Positions 17,102-25,436 of a DNA stretch of 64,000 nt are shown here, piece after piece. Both the position numbers and the translations under genes were made by a program. The stretch's first letter is position 1. Every line of letters begins with the position of its first letter. Below the pieces are notes generated by a model. The model was not told the DNA's origin, did not search any database, and saw only the letters and a program-made list of their open reading frames with translations. The stretch is from Gulosibacter sediminis (GTDB lineage: Bacteria > Actinomycetota > Actinomycetes > Actinomycetales > Microbacteriaceae): NCBI RefSeq assembly GCF_023370115.1, contig NZ_CP097160.1:558001-622000 (forward strand), written 5' to 3'.

Positions 17102-17821
17102 CTAGAGCGCAAAGAACATCTCGTCGTAGAGCGCGGCGACGTGCGCCCGGGCCTCGTCGGCCGCGAGCGCGCGGTCGCCCGCGACGATGGCCTCGAGGAT
17201 GCGCCGGTGCGCGTCGTTCGACGCGTGCAGGTGCTCGATCGGGTAGGGGATGAAGTAGGCGTAGAGCGACTCGAGCGCCGCGAAGTAGGTGTCGAGGCGA
17301 TCGACGCCGGATGCTCGGGCCACTGCGTGATGGAACGCGCGGTCGGCGGCGTGGAACTCGGCCCAGTCGGTGGCGGCCTCGCCCAGGTCGACGGCGTCGC
17401 GGATGCTCGCGATCGCCGCGTCGTCGGCCGCCTGTGCCGCGAAGCTGGCGAGCGCCGACTCCATGAGCACGCGGCTGTCGACGAGCTCGCGCGCGGTTGA
17501 GCCGGCGGCGAAGAGGGCCTCGACCGCCGCATCCGCCGGGATCGTTGGCTCGCCGGCGACGAAGGTGCCGCCGCCCGCGCCGCGTCGGCGCACGAGCGTG
17601 CCGTCGGCGACGAGCGATTCGAGCGCGCGCCGGGTGGTGATCTCGCTCGCGTCGAGCCCCGCGGCGACGACGTGCGCCGAGCGGATGCGGTCGCCCGGCC
17701 GCAGCGTGCCGAGCCGCAGGGCGACGAGGATGCGCGCGCGCACCGACTCGAGCGCGCTCACCGGGCGCAGGCTCGCGACGGCGGGCGCCGGCTCGGGCGA
17801 ATCGGGGGTTGAACGGGGCAT
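17102..17821 (-). CDS. GntR/FadR-family (FCD) transcriptional regulator
   Basis: The 239 aa protein has a winged-helix DNA-binding domain (about residues 22-90, with 'LGTLRPGDRIRSAHVVAAGL' and 'TTRRALESLVADGTL'). An all-helical FCD ligand-binding domain follows (about 100-235) with 'FHAADRAFHHAVA' and 'SNDAHRRILEAI', where the conserved Asp/His metal ligands sit. ATG 17821 is preceded by TACGCT six bases upstream, pointing to a leaderless mRNA. It is divergent from the hydrolase-permease pair and probably controls it through the palindrome at 17921-17935. Confidence 0.88.
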   Translation of the reverse strand: MPRSTPDSPEPAPAVASLRPVSALESVRARILVALRLGTLRPGDRIRSAHVVAAGLDASEITTRRALESLVADGTLVRRRGAGGGTFVAGEPTIPADAAVEALFAAGSTARELVDSRVLMESALASFAAQAADDAAIASIRDAVDLGEAATDWAEFHAADRAFHHAVARASGVDRLDTYFAALESLYAYFIPYPIEHLHASNDAHRRILEAIVAGDRALAADEARAHVAALYDEMFFAL

Positions 17822-17827
17822 GGCCTC

Positions 17828-17833
17828 AGCGTA
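17828..17833 (-). promoter_or_regulatory. -10 element of the GntR gene
   Basis: TACGCT on the minus strand lies six bases before ATG 17821. Confidence 0.45.
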
Positions 17834-17920
17834 GCGATGCCGGCTAAGCGCGGCGGCGAAGGCGTGGGCGAGGGCGCAATTGCGCTCGCGGCGGGCGGGG
17901 TGCATACTGACTCGAGTAAG

Positions 17921-17935
17921 TGATCACTGTGATCA
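17921..17935. promoter_or_regulatory. Palindromic operator candidate for the GntR regulator
   Basis: TGATCAC-T-GTGATCA is a perfect seven-base inverted repeat with one central base. It sits between the divergent GntR gene and the nitrilase-family gene, about 50 bases upstream of the latter's start. Size and symmetry fit FadR-subfamily operators; binding is inferred from position. Confidence 0.6.
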
Positions 17936-17986
17936 ATTTGCACGCCGTGACACCACCGTCACCGTGCGGCGCCCGAAGGAGGGACC

Positions 17987-18853
17987 GTGCCCCGTCACAT
18001 CCGCATCGCCGCGGTGCAGGCAGCACCACACCCGATCAGCACCGCGCTCGACGCGTTCGAGCGCGAGGTCCGTGAGCTCGTCGCCGAGCATCGCCCCGAC
18101 CTCGTCGTCTACCCCGAGCTGCACCTCTTCGGCGCCGACAACGCCGACCTCGAGGCACAAAACGCGCGCCTGCGCGACGGCGCCGTCGACCTCGACGAGT
18201 TCGTTGCGCCGTTACAAGACCTTGCGCGGGAGCTCGGCGTCTGGCTGTTGCCCGGCTCGCTCGTCGAACGTGCCGACGGCGACCCCTTTAATACCGCCGT
18301 GCTGCTCGCGCCGAGCGGCGAAATCGCCGGCCGCTACCGCAAGGTGTTCCCGTGGCGCCCCACCGAGCCCTACGCCTCGGGCGAGCGCTTCGAGGTCGTC
18401 GACCTGCCCGGCCTCGGCCGCGTCGGCATCTCGATTTGCTACGACGCCTGGTGGCCCGAGGCCACCCGCCACCTCGCCTGGATGGGCGCCGAGGTCGTGC
18501 TCAACATCGTCAAGACGACGACGCCCGACCGCAAGCAGGAGCTCGTGCTCGCGCAGGCGAACGCGATCGTGAACCAGAACTTCACCGTGAGCGTGAACAC
18601 GGCCGGCCCGATCGGCCGCGGCCGCAGCATCGTCGTCGACCCCGAGGGCAGCCCGATCGCCACCGCCGGCGAGGCGCCCGAGGTGCTCGTCGTCGAGCTC
18701 GACCTCGACGAGGTCGCACGCGTGCGGCGCGACGGCACCGAGGGCTCGGTCGTGCCGTGGCGCCAGTTCGCCGACGGTGACGCCGCGGTGCCGCTGCCGC
18801 TCTACAACGGCCGACTCGACCCCACGACCTGGCGACCCGGCGCGGGCGCGTAG
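17987..18853 (+). CDS. Nitrilase-superfamily carbon-nitrogen hydrolase
   Basis: Members hydrolyse amides, nitriles or carbamoyl groups. The 288 aa protein shows the catalytic triad: Glu in 'DLVVYPELHLFG' (near residue 43), Lys in 'GRYRKVFPW' (near 117), and Cys in 'GISICYDAWWPE' (near 152). 'NIVKTTTPDRKQELVLAQAN' and 'QNFTVSVNTAGP' complete the fold. GTG 17987 has GAAGGAGG upstream. The APC permease gene 53 bases downstream suggests uptake and deamidation of an amino-acid-like or amide substrate; the specific substrate cannot be read from sequence. Confidence 0.85.
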   Translation: MPRHIRIAAVQAAPHPISTALDAFEREVRELVAEHRPDLVVYPELHLFGADNADLEAQNARLRDGAVDLDEFVAPLQDLARELGVWLLPGSLVERADGDPFNTAVLLAPSGEIAGRYRKVFPWRPTEPYASGERFEVVDLPGLGRVGISICYDAWWPEATRHLAWMGAEVVLNIVKTTTPDRKQELVLAQANAIVNQNFTVSVNTAGPIGRGRSIVVDPEGSPIATAGEAPEVLVVELDLDEVARVRRDGTEGSVVPWRQFADGDAAVPLPLYNGRLDPTTWRPGAGA

Positions 18854-18906
18854 CCGCGCATCCGGCCGCTCAACCACTTCCCCCTCATCGCTCGAATGGA
18901 CCAGCA

Positions 18907-20247
18907 ATGACCGATACCACCCACCTCAACCGCACGCTCGGCCTGCGCTCGCTCGTGCTGTTCGGGCTCGCCTACCTCACCCCGATGATCGTGCTCGGCA
19001 TCTTCGGCGTCATCGCGAGCGCGAGCGCCGGGGCGAGCGCCTCGGCCTACCTCATCGCGCTCATCGCGATGCTCTTCACCGCCGCGAGCTACGGGCGCCT
19101 CGCCGCCCGCTTCCCGGTCGCGGGCTCGGCGTACACCTACGTCGGCCGCTCGATCGACGGCCGCGCCGGGTTCCTCGTCGGCTGGGCCGTTCTGCTCGAC
19201 TACCTGTTCCTGCCCATGGTGATCTGGCTCATCGGCGCCTCGTACCTCTCGACGGCGGTGCCGGGCGTGCCGAGCTGGGTGTGGATCATCGCATTCATTC
19301 TCATCACGACCGCGCTGAACATCATCGGCATCAAGGTGGCCGACCGCGTGAACTTCGTGCTCATGGCCTTCCAGTTCCTCGTCATCGCAATCTTCGTCGT
19401 GCTCAGCATTGCGAGCGTCGTGGGCGCGGATGGTGCGGACGCGCTCGTGAGTGCCTCGCCGTTCGTGGGCGAGAACGCCCAGTTCTCGAACGTCATCGCG
19501 GCGGCGGCGGTCGCGGCCTACTCGTTCCTCGGCTTCGACGCCGTCACGACGCTCACCGAAGAGACGAAGAACCCGCAGAAGGTCATGCCCCGCGCGATCC
19601 TGCTCATCGCCCTCATCGGCGGCGGCATCTTCATCGTCGTCACCTACTTCACGCAGCTCGTGCATCCGGGCGGCACTTTCACCGACGAGTCGTCGGCCGC
19701 GTTCGAGATCGCGCAGACGATCGGCGGCAACGTGTTCTCGGCGATCTTCGTCGCGGGCCTCATCATCGCCCAGTTCACCTCGGGCCTCGCCGCGCAGGCC
19801 TCGGGCTCGCGCCTGCTCTACGCGATGGGCCGCGACGGTGTGCTGCCAAAGCGCATCTTCGGGGTCCTCCACCGCGGCTTCCAGACCCCGTGGGGCTCGA
19901 TCGTCGTCGTCGGTGTCGTGGGCCTCATCGCGATGTTCCTCGACGTCGCCACGTCGACCTCGTTCGTGAACTTCGGCGCGTTCATCGCCTTCGCGATGGT
20001 GAACATCTCGGTCATCGTGCTCGCCGTGAAGGCACGTCGCGAGGGCAAGCGGGTCAACGTGCTGCTCGACTACGTCGCGCCCTCGATCGGCGCGATCGTC
20101 ATCATCGGCCTGCTCACGCAGCTCGACTCGAACGCCCTCATCATTGGCGCCGTCTGGCTCGTGATCGGCATCGTCATTCTTGCGTCGCTCACGGGTGGCT
20201 TCCGCCGGCAGCCGCCGCAGGTCGAGGGCGAGGCGTTCTCGGGCTAG
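18907..20247 (+). CDS. APC-family amino acid/polyamine permease
   Basis: The 446 aa integral membrane protein has about 12 hydrophobic segments. The conserved first helix region is 'LYLTPM'-like ('GLAYLTPMIVLGIFGVIAS'), followed by 'AGSAYTYVGRSIDG' and 'FLGFDAVTTLTEETKNPQK', hallmarks of the amino acid-polyamine-organocation family. It follows the nitrilase-family gene on the same strand and ends near weak hairpins. Together with that enzyme and the divergent GntR gene it forms a likely regulated uptake-and-use unit for a nitrogen compound. Confidence 0.88.
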   Translation: MTDTTHLNRTLGLRSLVLFGLAYLTPMIVLGIFGVIASASAGASASAYLIALIAMLFTAASYGRLAARFPVAGSAYTYVGRSIDGRAGFLVGWAVLLDYLFLPMVIWLIGASYLSTAVPGVPSWVWIIAFILITTALNIIGIKVADRVNFVLMAFQFLVIAIFVVLSIASVVGADGADALVSASPFVGENAQFSNVIAAAAVAAYSFLGFDAVTTLTEETKNPQKVMPRAILLIALIGGGIFIVVTYFTQLVHPGGTFTDESSAAFEIAQTIGGNVFSAIFVAGLIIAQFTSGLAAQASGSRLLYAMGRDGVLPKRIFGVLHRGFQTPWGSIVVVGVVGLIAMFLDVATSTSFVNFGAFIAFAMVNISVIVLAVKARREGKRVNVLLDYVAPSIGAIVIIGLLTQLDSNALIIGAVWLVIGIVILASLTGGFRRQPPQVEGEAFSG

Positions 20248-20251
20248 CGCG

Positions 20252-20288
20252 AGCGCCGCGCCGCGGCGCTAATGACAGTGGCGCTGTC
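20252..20288 (+). terminator. Possible terminator hairpins after the APC permease gene
   Basis: Two small inverted repeats lie just after the stop codon: AGCGCC/GGCGCT (20252-20257 with 20265-20270) and GACAG/CTGTC (20274-20278 with 20284-20288). They precede the convergent riboflavin operon end. No T tract is visible. Confidence 0.35.
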
Positions 20289-20513
20289 AGCGATGCGGCT
20301 GAGTGGAAGTGGCGCTGACGGCCTCGGGGAGCGCGAATGCCTTCGCCGGACCCAGACGTTCACGACGTGCCAGGCAACTCCCTCGACGCCAACCTTGCGG
20401 AGCATCTTGCGCGCGCCGAGGTGAATCAGTGCATCTCGTAAGGCCCGGTCGCACGCGTCGTTGCGCATGCGCGGCACCCGAGCGACCGAAGTGAACGCCG
20501 ACCTAACCGGGTC

Positions 20514-21008
20514 TCAGCCTCGCGGGTACTCAGCGAGTGCCACGACGGTCGCGATCGCCGCCTCCGCCGCCTCGGCGCCCTTGCGCTCGAGCGAGCCGGG
20601 CAGGCCCGAGCGCTCGAGGGCCTGCCCGACGGTGTCGCAGGTGAGGACGCCGAAGCCGACGGGAATGCCGGTGTCGAGCGCGACGCGACCGAGCCCATCC
20701 GTCGCCGCGTGGCAGACATAGTCGAAGTGCGGGGTGCCGCCGCGCACGACGACGCCGAGCGCGACGATCGCGTCGGGCGCCTGGGGGCTGCAGGCGATGC
20801 GCATCGCCGCGACCGAGAGCTCGAAGGTACCGGGCACGCGGATCACCTCGGCGGTGCCGCCGGCCGCCTCGACGACGGTGATGGCGTCGGCGAGCATCGC
20901 GTCGGTGATGTCGCGGTGCCAGCTCGCGACGACGATCGCGACGCGCAGCGAGCCCGCCGACGAGTCGAGGTGCGAGAGATTAATGGTGGGGGCGCCTTCG
21001 CGGCTCAT
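20514..21008 (-). CDS. ribH: 6,7-dimethyl-8-ribityllumazine synthase
   Basis: RibH condenses the ribityl-pyrimidine with 3,4-dihydroxy-2-butanone 4-phosphate. The 164 aa protein shows 'VASWHRDITDAMLADA' with the aromatic substrate-stacking Trp, 'VPGTFELSVAA', 'ALGVVVRGGTPHFDYVC' with the catalytic His, and 'GFGVLTCDTVGQALER'. ATG 21008 overlaps the ribB stop (ATGA). It is the last gene of the riboflavin operon. Confidence 0.96.
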   Translation of the reverse strand: MSREGAPTINLSHLDSSAGSLRVAIVVASWHRDITDAMLADAITVVEAAGGTAEVIRVPGTFELSVAAMRIACSPQAPDAIVALGVVVRGGTPHFDYVCHAATDGLGRVALDTGIPVGFGVLTCDTVGQALERSGLPGSLERKGAEAAEAAIATVVALAEYPRG

Positions 21009-21637
21009 GCAACGGTCCTTTCGTGAGAGGTGCGGTGCGCCCGCAGCTCGGCAATGGTGATGAGGGGGAGGCCCTCGCGCTCGGCGAGCGCGGCGGCCTC
21101 GGGGTAGCGCATGACCTCGCCCGAGTCGTGCACGAGCTCGGCGATCGCGCCGACCTCGCCCGTGCCGGCAAGGCGCATAAGGTCGACGGCTGCCTCCGTG
21201 TGGCCGGCGCGGGCGAGCACGCCGCCGGGCACGGCGCGCAGCGGCAGCACGTGGCCGGGGCGGATGAGGTCGCTCGGCTTCGCGTCAGGGTTCGCGAGCG
21301 CGCGCAGCGTCGTCGCGCGGTCGGCGGCCGAGATGCCCGTAGTGATGCCGACGGCGGCGTCGACCGAGACGGCGTAGGCGGTGCGCAGCGAGTCCTGGGT
21401 CTGCGCGACCATGAGGGGCAACTCGAGGGCATCGGCACGTGCCGCCGGCAGGGGCGCGCAGAGGTAGCCGGAGGAGTGGCGCACGACCCAGGCGACCCAC
21501 TTCGCACTCGCGCGATCGGCGGCGAAGATCGCGTCGACCTCGTTCTCGCGGTCGGCCGCGTCGGCGACGAGCACGGGCAGACCGGCGCGGAGGGCGTCGA
21601 TGGCCCGATCGAGGTCGGGGGAGCCGGTCGTGCTCAT
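21005..21637 (-). CDS. ribB: 3,4-dihydroxy-2-butanone 4-phosphate synthase (monofunctional RibB)
   Basis: RibB makes the four-carbon unit of riboflavin from ribulose 5-phosphate. The 210 aa product has the signature 'DRENEVDAIFAA' (acidic metal ligands), 'RHSSGYLCAPL' and 'RPGHVLPLRAVPGGVLARAGHTEA' with the catalytic His-Thr-Glu. Most actinobacteria carry a RibBA fusion with GTP cyclohydrolase II; here the protein ends after the RibB domain, so RibA must be encoded elsewhere. The start at ATG 21637 overlaps the ribE stop (ATGA) and has AGGAGGAGG upstream, preferred over a longer frame from 21658. Confidence 0.93.
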   Translation of the reverse strand: MSTTGSPDLDRAIDALRAGLPVLVADAADRENEVDAIFAADRASAKWVAWVVRHSSGYLCAPLPAARADALELPLMVAQTQDSLRTAYAVSVDAAVGITTGISAADRATTLRALANPDAKPSDLIRPGHVLPLRAVPGGVLARAGHTEAAVDLMRLAGTGEVGAIAELVHDSGEVMRYPEAAALAEREGLPLITIAELRAHRTSHERTVA

Positions 21638-22245
21638 CGCGCCTCCTCCTCTCGCCACTGCAGCATGCGCTCGACGTACTTCGCGAGCACGTCGACCTCG
21701 AGGTTCACGCGGGCGCCGACCTCGAGGGCACCGAGCGTCGTGTCGCGCGAGGTCGTCGGGATGATCGAAACGCCGAAGCCGCGCGCCGTGACGCCGGTGA
21801 CGGTGAGCGAAATGCCGTCGACTGCGACCGAGCCCTTCTCGGCGACGTATCGCAGCAGCTCGCGGGGCGCCTCAAACACGAGGTCATCCCAGCGCTCGCC
21901 CGCGGTGCGGGAGGCGAGGGTCGCGACCCCGTCGACGTGGCCCTGCACGATGTGCCCGCCGAGTCGGGCGGATGCGGCGAGCGCGCGCTCGAGGTTGACC
22001 GGCGCGCCGGGCGCGAGGTCGCCGAGCGCGGTGCGGCGCAGCGTCTCGGGCAGCACGTCGGCGGTGAAGCTGCCGTCGGCGACCGTGACGACGGTGAGGC
22101 AGACGCCGCTGACGGCGATCGAGTCGCCGGGGGTGGCATCGTCGGTGACGCGGGGCGCGCGGATCTCGAGGCGAGCATCCGGCTGCCCCGGCTCGTGGTC
22201 GAGGCGCAGCACCTCGCCGCGCGCTTCGATGAGTCCAGTGAACAT
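21634..22245 (-). CDS. ribE: Riboflavin synthase (alpha chain)
   Basis: The enzyme dismutates two lumazine molecules into riboflavin. The 203 aa protein starts with the invariant 'MFTGLIEARGEV'. Two homologous beta-barrel lumazine-binding halves follow, with 'VSGVCLTV' and 'VDGISLTVTG' as the matching motifs and 'GHIVQGHVDGVA' in the middle. AGAAGGAG lies upstream of ATG 22245, inside the end of ribD. Coupled in the order ribD-ribE-ribB-ribH. Confidence 0.96.
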   Translation of the reverse strand: MFTGLIEARGEVLRLDHEPGQPDARLEIRAPRVTDDATPGDSIAVSGVCLTVVTVADGSFTADVLPETLRRTALGDLAPGAPVNLERALAASARLGGHIVQGHVDGVATLASRTAGERWDDLVFEAPRELLRYVAEKGSVAVDGISLTVTGVTARGFGVSIIPTTSRDTTLGALEVGARVNLEVDVLAKYVERMLQWREEEAR

Positions 22246-22246
22246 T

Positions 22247-23302
22247 TCAGGCTCCTTCTGGGGTGGGGTCGGTGGCGCGGCGGGCGCGCAGGAAGACGTC
22301 GGGGCCGAGGGGCTCGGGGGCGTCGAAGCGCCAGCGGCGCGCGTTGGCGAGCGTGCTGACGCCGAACGGTGCGACCGCGGCGGTGCCTTCGCCGAGCAAC
22401 AGCGGCGCGAGGTAAACGTGCAGTTCGTCGACGACATCCGCGCGCAGCAGCGCCGCGGCGACGGTCGCGCCGCCCTCGACGAGGACGTGGTGGATGTGCC
22501 GCTCGGCCAGCTCGGCGAGCGCCACGGTGACGTCGTGGGTGCGCAGCTGCAGCAGCGGCGCGAGGCCGGCGCGCAGCTGGGCGGATGCGGGCAGCTCGCG
22601 GGCGCCGAGCACGACCCGAACCGGCTGCTCGGGCAGGAGGGCGCCTTCGGGCGTGCGGGCCGTGAGCGCGGGATCGTCGGCGAGGGCGGTGCCGGTGCCG
22701 ACGGCGATGGCGTCGACCCGGCCGCGGACGCCGTGCGCGTGGGCCCGCGCGGCGGGGGAAGTGATCCACTGGCTCGTGCCGTCGGCGGCGGCGATCTTGC
22801 CGTCGAGCGTCAACGCGAGCTTGAGCGTGACGAAGGGGCGGCCGAGCCGAGCCGGCGTGGCCCAGGCGCGGATGAGCTCGCCGGCGCTCGCGGCCTCGAG
22901 GCCTGCGTACACCGTGGCGCCGGCGGCACGCAGCCGCGCGGCACCACCCGCTGCGGCGGGGTTCGGGTCGTCGACGGCATAGATGACCTCGTCGATGCCC
23001 GCGTCGAGCAGGGCATCGACGCACGGCCCGGTGCGGCCGGTGTGATTGCACGGCTCGAGGGTGACCACGGCGGTGGCGCCGCGCACGTCGAGGCCGCGAG
23101 CCCGCGCATCCGCGAGCGCCGCGACCTCGGCGTGCGCCGTGCCAGCGCCGCGGTGCCAGCCCTCGCCGAGCACCTCGCGCGGCGCCGAGGCCGGGCCGGG
23201 CGCGAGCAGCACGGCACCGACGCGCGGGTTTGGGCCGCGCTCGGGGCCGCGAGCGGCGAGCTCGATGGCGCGCCGCATCGCGTCGACGGGGGTGAGTTGC
23301 AC
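22247..23302 (-). CDS. ribD: Bifunctional pyrimidine deaminase/reductase RibD
   Basis: RibD carries out two consecutive riboflavin steps. The N-terminal deaminase has the zinc site His57-Ala-Glu59 with Cys85 and Cys94 ('PCNHTGRTGPC'). The C-terminal reductase (about 150-345) shows 'PFVTLKLALTLDGKIA', 'SQWITSPAAR' and 'VLVEGGATVAAALL'. The product is 351 aa from GTG 23302, which has GGAAGGA six bases upstream. It is the first gene of the operon under the FMN riboswitch. Confidence 0.95.
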   Translation of the reverse strand: MQLTPVDAMRRAIELAARGPERGPNPRVGAVLLAPGPASAPREVLGEGWHRGAGTAHAEVAALADARARGLDVRGATAVVTLEPCNHTGRTGPCVDALLDAGIDEVIYAVDDPNPAAAGGAARLRAAGATVYAGLEAASAGELIRAWATPARLGRPFVTLKLALTLDGKIAAADGTSQWITSPAARAHAHGVRGRVDAIAVGTGTALADDPALTARTPEGALLPEQPVRVVLGARELPASAQLRAGLAPLLQLRTHDVTVALAELAERHIHHVLVEGGATVAAALLRADVVDELHVYLAPLLLGEGTAAVAPFGVSTLANARRWRFDAPEPLGPDVFLRARRATDPTPEGA

Positions 23303-23315
23303 TGCGTTTCCTTCC

Positions 23316-23384
23316 GGTGTCGAACCACACCGGGGAAACGAGACGCGTGCACGCAATCACGCCACTGCCGAGGAGACCTCGGCA
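23316..23384 (-). promoter_or_regulatory. Expression platform between the FMN aptamer and ribD
   Basis: Two hairpins follow the aptamer. One has a perfect nine-base stem CTGCCGAGG/CCTCGGCAG (23364-23384). The other has CCGGTGT/ACACCGG arms near 23316-23335, whose last GG is shared with the ribD Shine-Dalgarno GGAAGGA. Neither has a T tract, so control by ribosome-site occlusion is more likely than attenuation. Confidence 0.5.
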
Positions 23385-23387
23385 GCC

Positions 23388-23532
23388 ATGCACCTCCCAT
23401 CCAGACTTTGACTGTCGGCTCTGGAATTCCACCAGATCAGCGCGGCTCGTGCCCGACGCCGAGGCGTCGGGCACGGGCTGCGGTCGCGGGCTATCACCGC
23501 CGGTTCGGACTTTCACCGACCCCGGAGCATGT
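23388..23532 (-). promoter_or_regulatory. FMN riboswitch (RFN element)
   Basis: The minus strand carries the conserved RFN blocks in order: 'TGCTCCGGGGTCGGTG', 'AAGTCCGAACCGGCGGT', 'AGCCCGCGACC', a variable long hairpin, 'GATCTGGTGGAATTCC', 'AGAGCCGACAGT', and 'AAAGTCTGGATGGGAGG'. The aptamer binds FMN and represses the downstream rib genes. Its 3' end lies about 85 bases before the ribD start. Confidence 0.93.
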
Positions 23533-23602
23533 TGCTGGCGGTAACCCTACGCAGCCGCACCCCGTGCCACAAGACCCCCGTCGTAACACTTCGCCACGCG
23601 CG

Positions 23603-24826
23603 CTAGGCGTCGAACAGCGCCTGCCCGGGGAAATCGCCGGTCACCGGCGGGATCGCGAACACCGCCGAGCCGATCGGCGTCGTCCAGGTGTTGAGCAGGT
23701 CGGCGTCGGCGAGGCGCTGCTGAATCGGCACGTACTGCAGCGTCGGATTCGCCTGGAACGACGCGAACAGCAGCCCCGAGTTCGAGACCTGCGCGCCCTG
23801 GCCGCCCACCGCATCCTCGCCCGCCGCAGGGGAGACGGGGAGGTCGTAGTTGTAGGGCTGGCGGAAGATGCGCTGGCTCGGGTCGTCGGGGCGCGAACGC
23901 CGCACGTGGCTCGCCGCGTTGATCACGGTGAAGCCCTGCGGGGTGACCGCCTCGAAGTCGGGCTCGTCGTGCTCGTGCGTGCCGGTGAGCGGCGCGCCCG
24001 TGTCGAGGCGGCGCCCCACCGAGGCCTCGCGGCCGGGCCGGTCGACCTCGTCCCACGTCTCGAGGTTCATCTCGATGCGCCGCAGCACGAGGCTCGTGCC
24101 GCCCTGCAGCCAGCCCGGTTCGGTAATGCGCACGACCGTCTCGAACTCGTCGGTGCCCGGGATCGGGTTCGAGGTGCCGTCGAGTTGCCCGAACAGGTTG
24201 CGCTGCGTCGTGGCGGGCTTCGCGACGCCGTGGGCGTTGCGGAACCCCTGCTGCTGCCAGCGAATCGTCGTGTACGCCCGCGCATCCTTGAGCAGCATGC
24301 GCTGCGCGTGCGCGACCGCGAGCGGGTCGTCGCCGGTCACGAGCAGCAGCAGCTCGCCCTCGCTCCAGTGATCCTCGAGCGCATCGATCGAGAACGCCGG
24401 CAGCTGCGCGAGCCACTCGGGCCGCGCGGCGGGGTTCACCCGCTCGACGAGGCCCGGGCCGAAGCCGAACGTCACCGCGAGGTTCGCGGGCTGCTCGGCG
24501 AGCTCGGGCTCCTGGTCGCCGATCGGCGCGGCGCCCTGGGTGAGGCGCGTCGCGTCGTCGTGGAGGAGCCCCAGCAAGCTCGCGATGCGGTCGCGCTCGA
24601 GCCCCGGTGCGAGGTCGAGCCCGATGAACACGGCGTGCGCCGACTCGACGCCGAGGCCCGGCGGCAGGGATGCGTCGTTCGCCTCGCGGCGCTGCTGGCC
24701 GAGCGGCGCGGCCTCGGTGAGGCGCTCGTTCAGGCGCACCCCCGCCACGCCCGCGGCCGCGCCGACGCCGATGGCGGCGGCGCCGACGAGCACGTCGCGG
24801 CGCCGCGGCCCCCGAACGGCGGCCAT
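23603..24826 (-). CDS. Tat-exported DyP-type heme peroxidase
   Basis: The 407 aa protein starts with a twin-arginine-like signal (RGPRRRDVLVGAAAIG). The dye-decolorizing peroxidase motif 'GQLDGTSNP' (near residue 200) and the proximal heme His in 'NAASHVRRSRP' are both present, with 'GLLFASFQANP' near the C-terminus. It resembles EfeB, but no EfeU or EfeO gene is adjacent. It starts two bases after the PCuAC gene stop, so the two are probably one transcript exporting metal-related proteins. Confidence 0.88.
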   Translation of the reverse strand: MAAVRGPRRRDVLVGAAAIGVGAAAGVAGVRLNERLTEAAPLGQQRREANDASLPPGLGVESAHAVFIGLDLAPGLERDRIASLLGLLHDDATRLTQGAAPIGDQEPELAEQPANLAVTFGFGPGLVERVNPAARPEWLAQLPAFSIDALEDHWSEGELLLLVTGDDPLAVAHAQRMLLKDARAYTTIRWQQQGFRNAHGVAKPATTQRNLFGQLDGTSNPIPGTDEFETVVRITEPGWLQGGTSLVLRRIEMNLETWDEVDRPGREASVGRRLDTGAPLTGTHEHDEPDFEAVTPQGFTVINAASHVRRSRPDDPSQRIFRQPYNYDLPVSPAAGEDAVGGQGAQVSNSGLLFASFQANPTLQYVPIQQRLADADLLNTWTTPIGSAVFAIPPVTGDFPGQALFDA

Positions 24827-24828
24827 GA

Positions 24829-25356
24829 CTAGTGCCCCTCGTGCCCGGACTCGGGCGCGTAGGTTTCTTCGGCGCCGGTGTACTCCTTCGCCGTCGCGGT
24901 GAAGTCGACCTCGGTGCCGTCGTCGAGCGTCAGCGTCACCGCGACCTCGTCGCCGGGCTCGATCGCCGACTCGAGGCCCATCGGCATGATGTGGTTGCCA
25001 CCGGGCTGCAGCTCGAGCGTCTCGCCGTCGGCGATCGCGAAGCCGCCCTCGATCTCTTGCATGAGGCTCGAGCCGTCGGACTGCACGATCGTCTCGTGCA
25101 GCTCGGTCATCGAGGCGCCCTCGACCGTGGCTGACTCGATGACGACATCGTGGCCCGACGTGTTCTCGATCGACGCGAACACGCCGGTCATGTCGGTATC
25201 GGTCGCCTTCACCCACGGGTCGGTGATGATGAGGGCCGCGTCGTCGGCGCCGGCCTGGGCGCCGCTGCAGCCGGCGAGGGTGGCGGCGAGGAGGCCCGCC
25301 GCGGCGAGTGCGGTGAGGGTCCGGAAGGTCGTGGTGGCGGTACGGAAAATAGACAT
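24829..25356 (-). CDS. PCuAC-type copper chaperone lipoprotein
   Basis: The 175 aa protein has a signal peptide with lipobox 'LAGCSG' (Cys near residue 30). A beta-rich PCuAC domain follows with copper ligands in 'MTELHETIV' and 'GGNHIMPMGL', and a His-containing tail ends 'GHEGH'. Family members deliver Cu(I) to cytochrome oxidase outside the membrane. CAGGAG precedes ATG 25356. It is located between the DyP gene and a His-containing membrane protein gene. Confidence 0.9.
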   Translation of the reverse strand: MSIFRTATTTFRTLTALAAAGLLAATLAGCSGAQAGADDAALIITDPWVKATDTDMTGVFASIENTSGHDVVIESATVEGASMTELHETIVQSDGSSLMQEIEGGFAIADGETLELQPGGNHIMPMGLESAIEPGDEVAVTLTLDDGTEVDFTATAKEYTGAEETYAPESGHEGH

Positions 25357-25436
25357 AGGGATGCTCCTGAGTGCGTTGGCGATGTGGCAGGGCCGGGGGT
25401 CGTCGCGCACAGCGAGCACCCCGTCTGCCGGGGGAG

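Noticed and set aside
20248-20513. Minus-strand frame of 77 codons between the APC permease gene and ribH
   Set aside because: No family match that I recognise, no ribosome site, and it overlaps the hairpins after the permease gene. The 266-base gap probably holds only 3' ends.
21023-24832. Plus-strand open frame of about 1270 codons through the riboflavin and DyP genes
   Set aside because: It is antisense to well-supported genes and the FMN riboswitch, and gives Arg/Gly-rich sequence with no recognisable domain.
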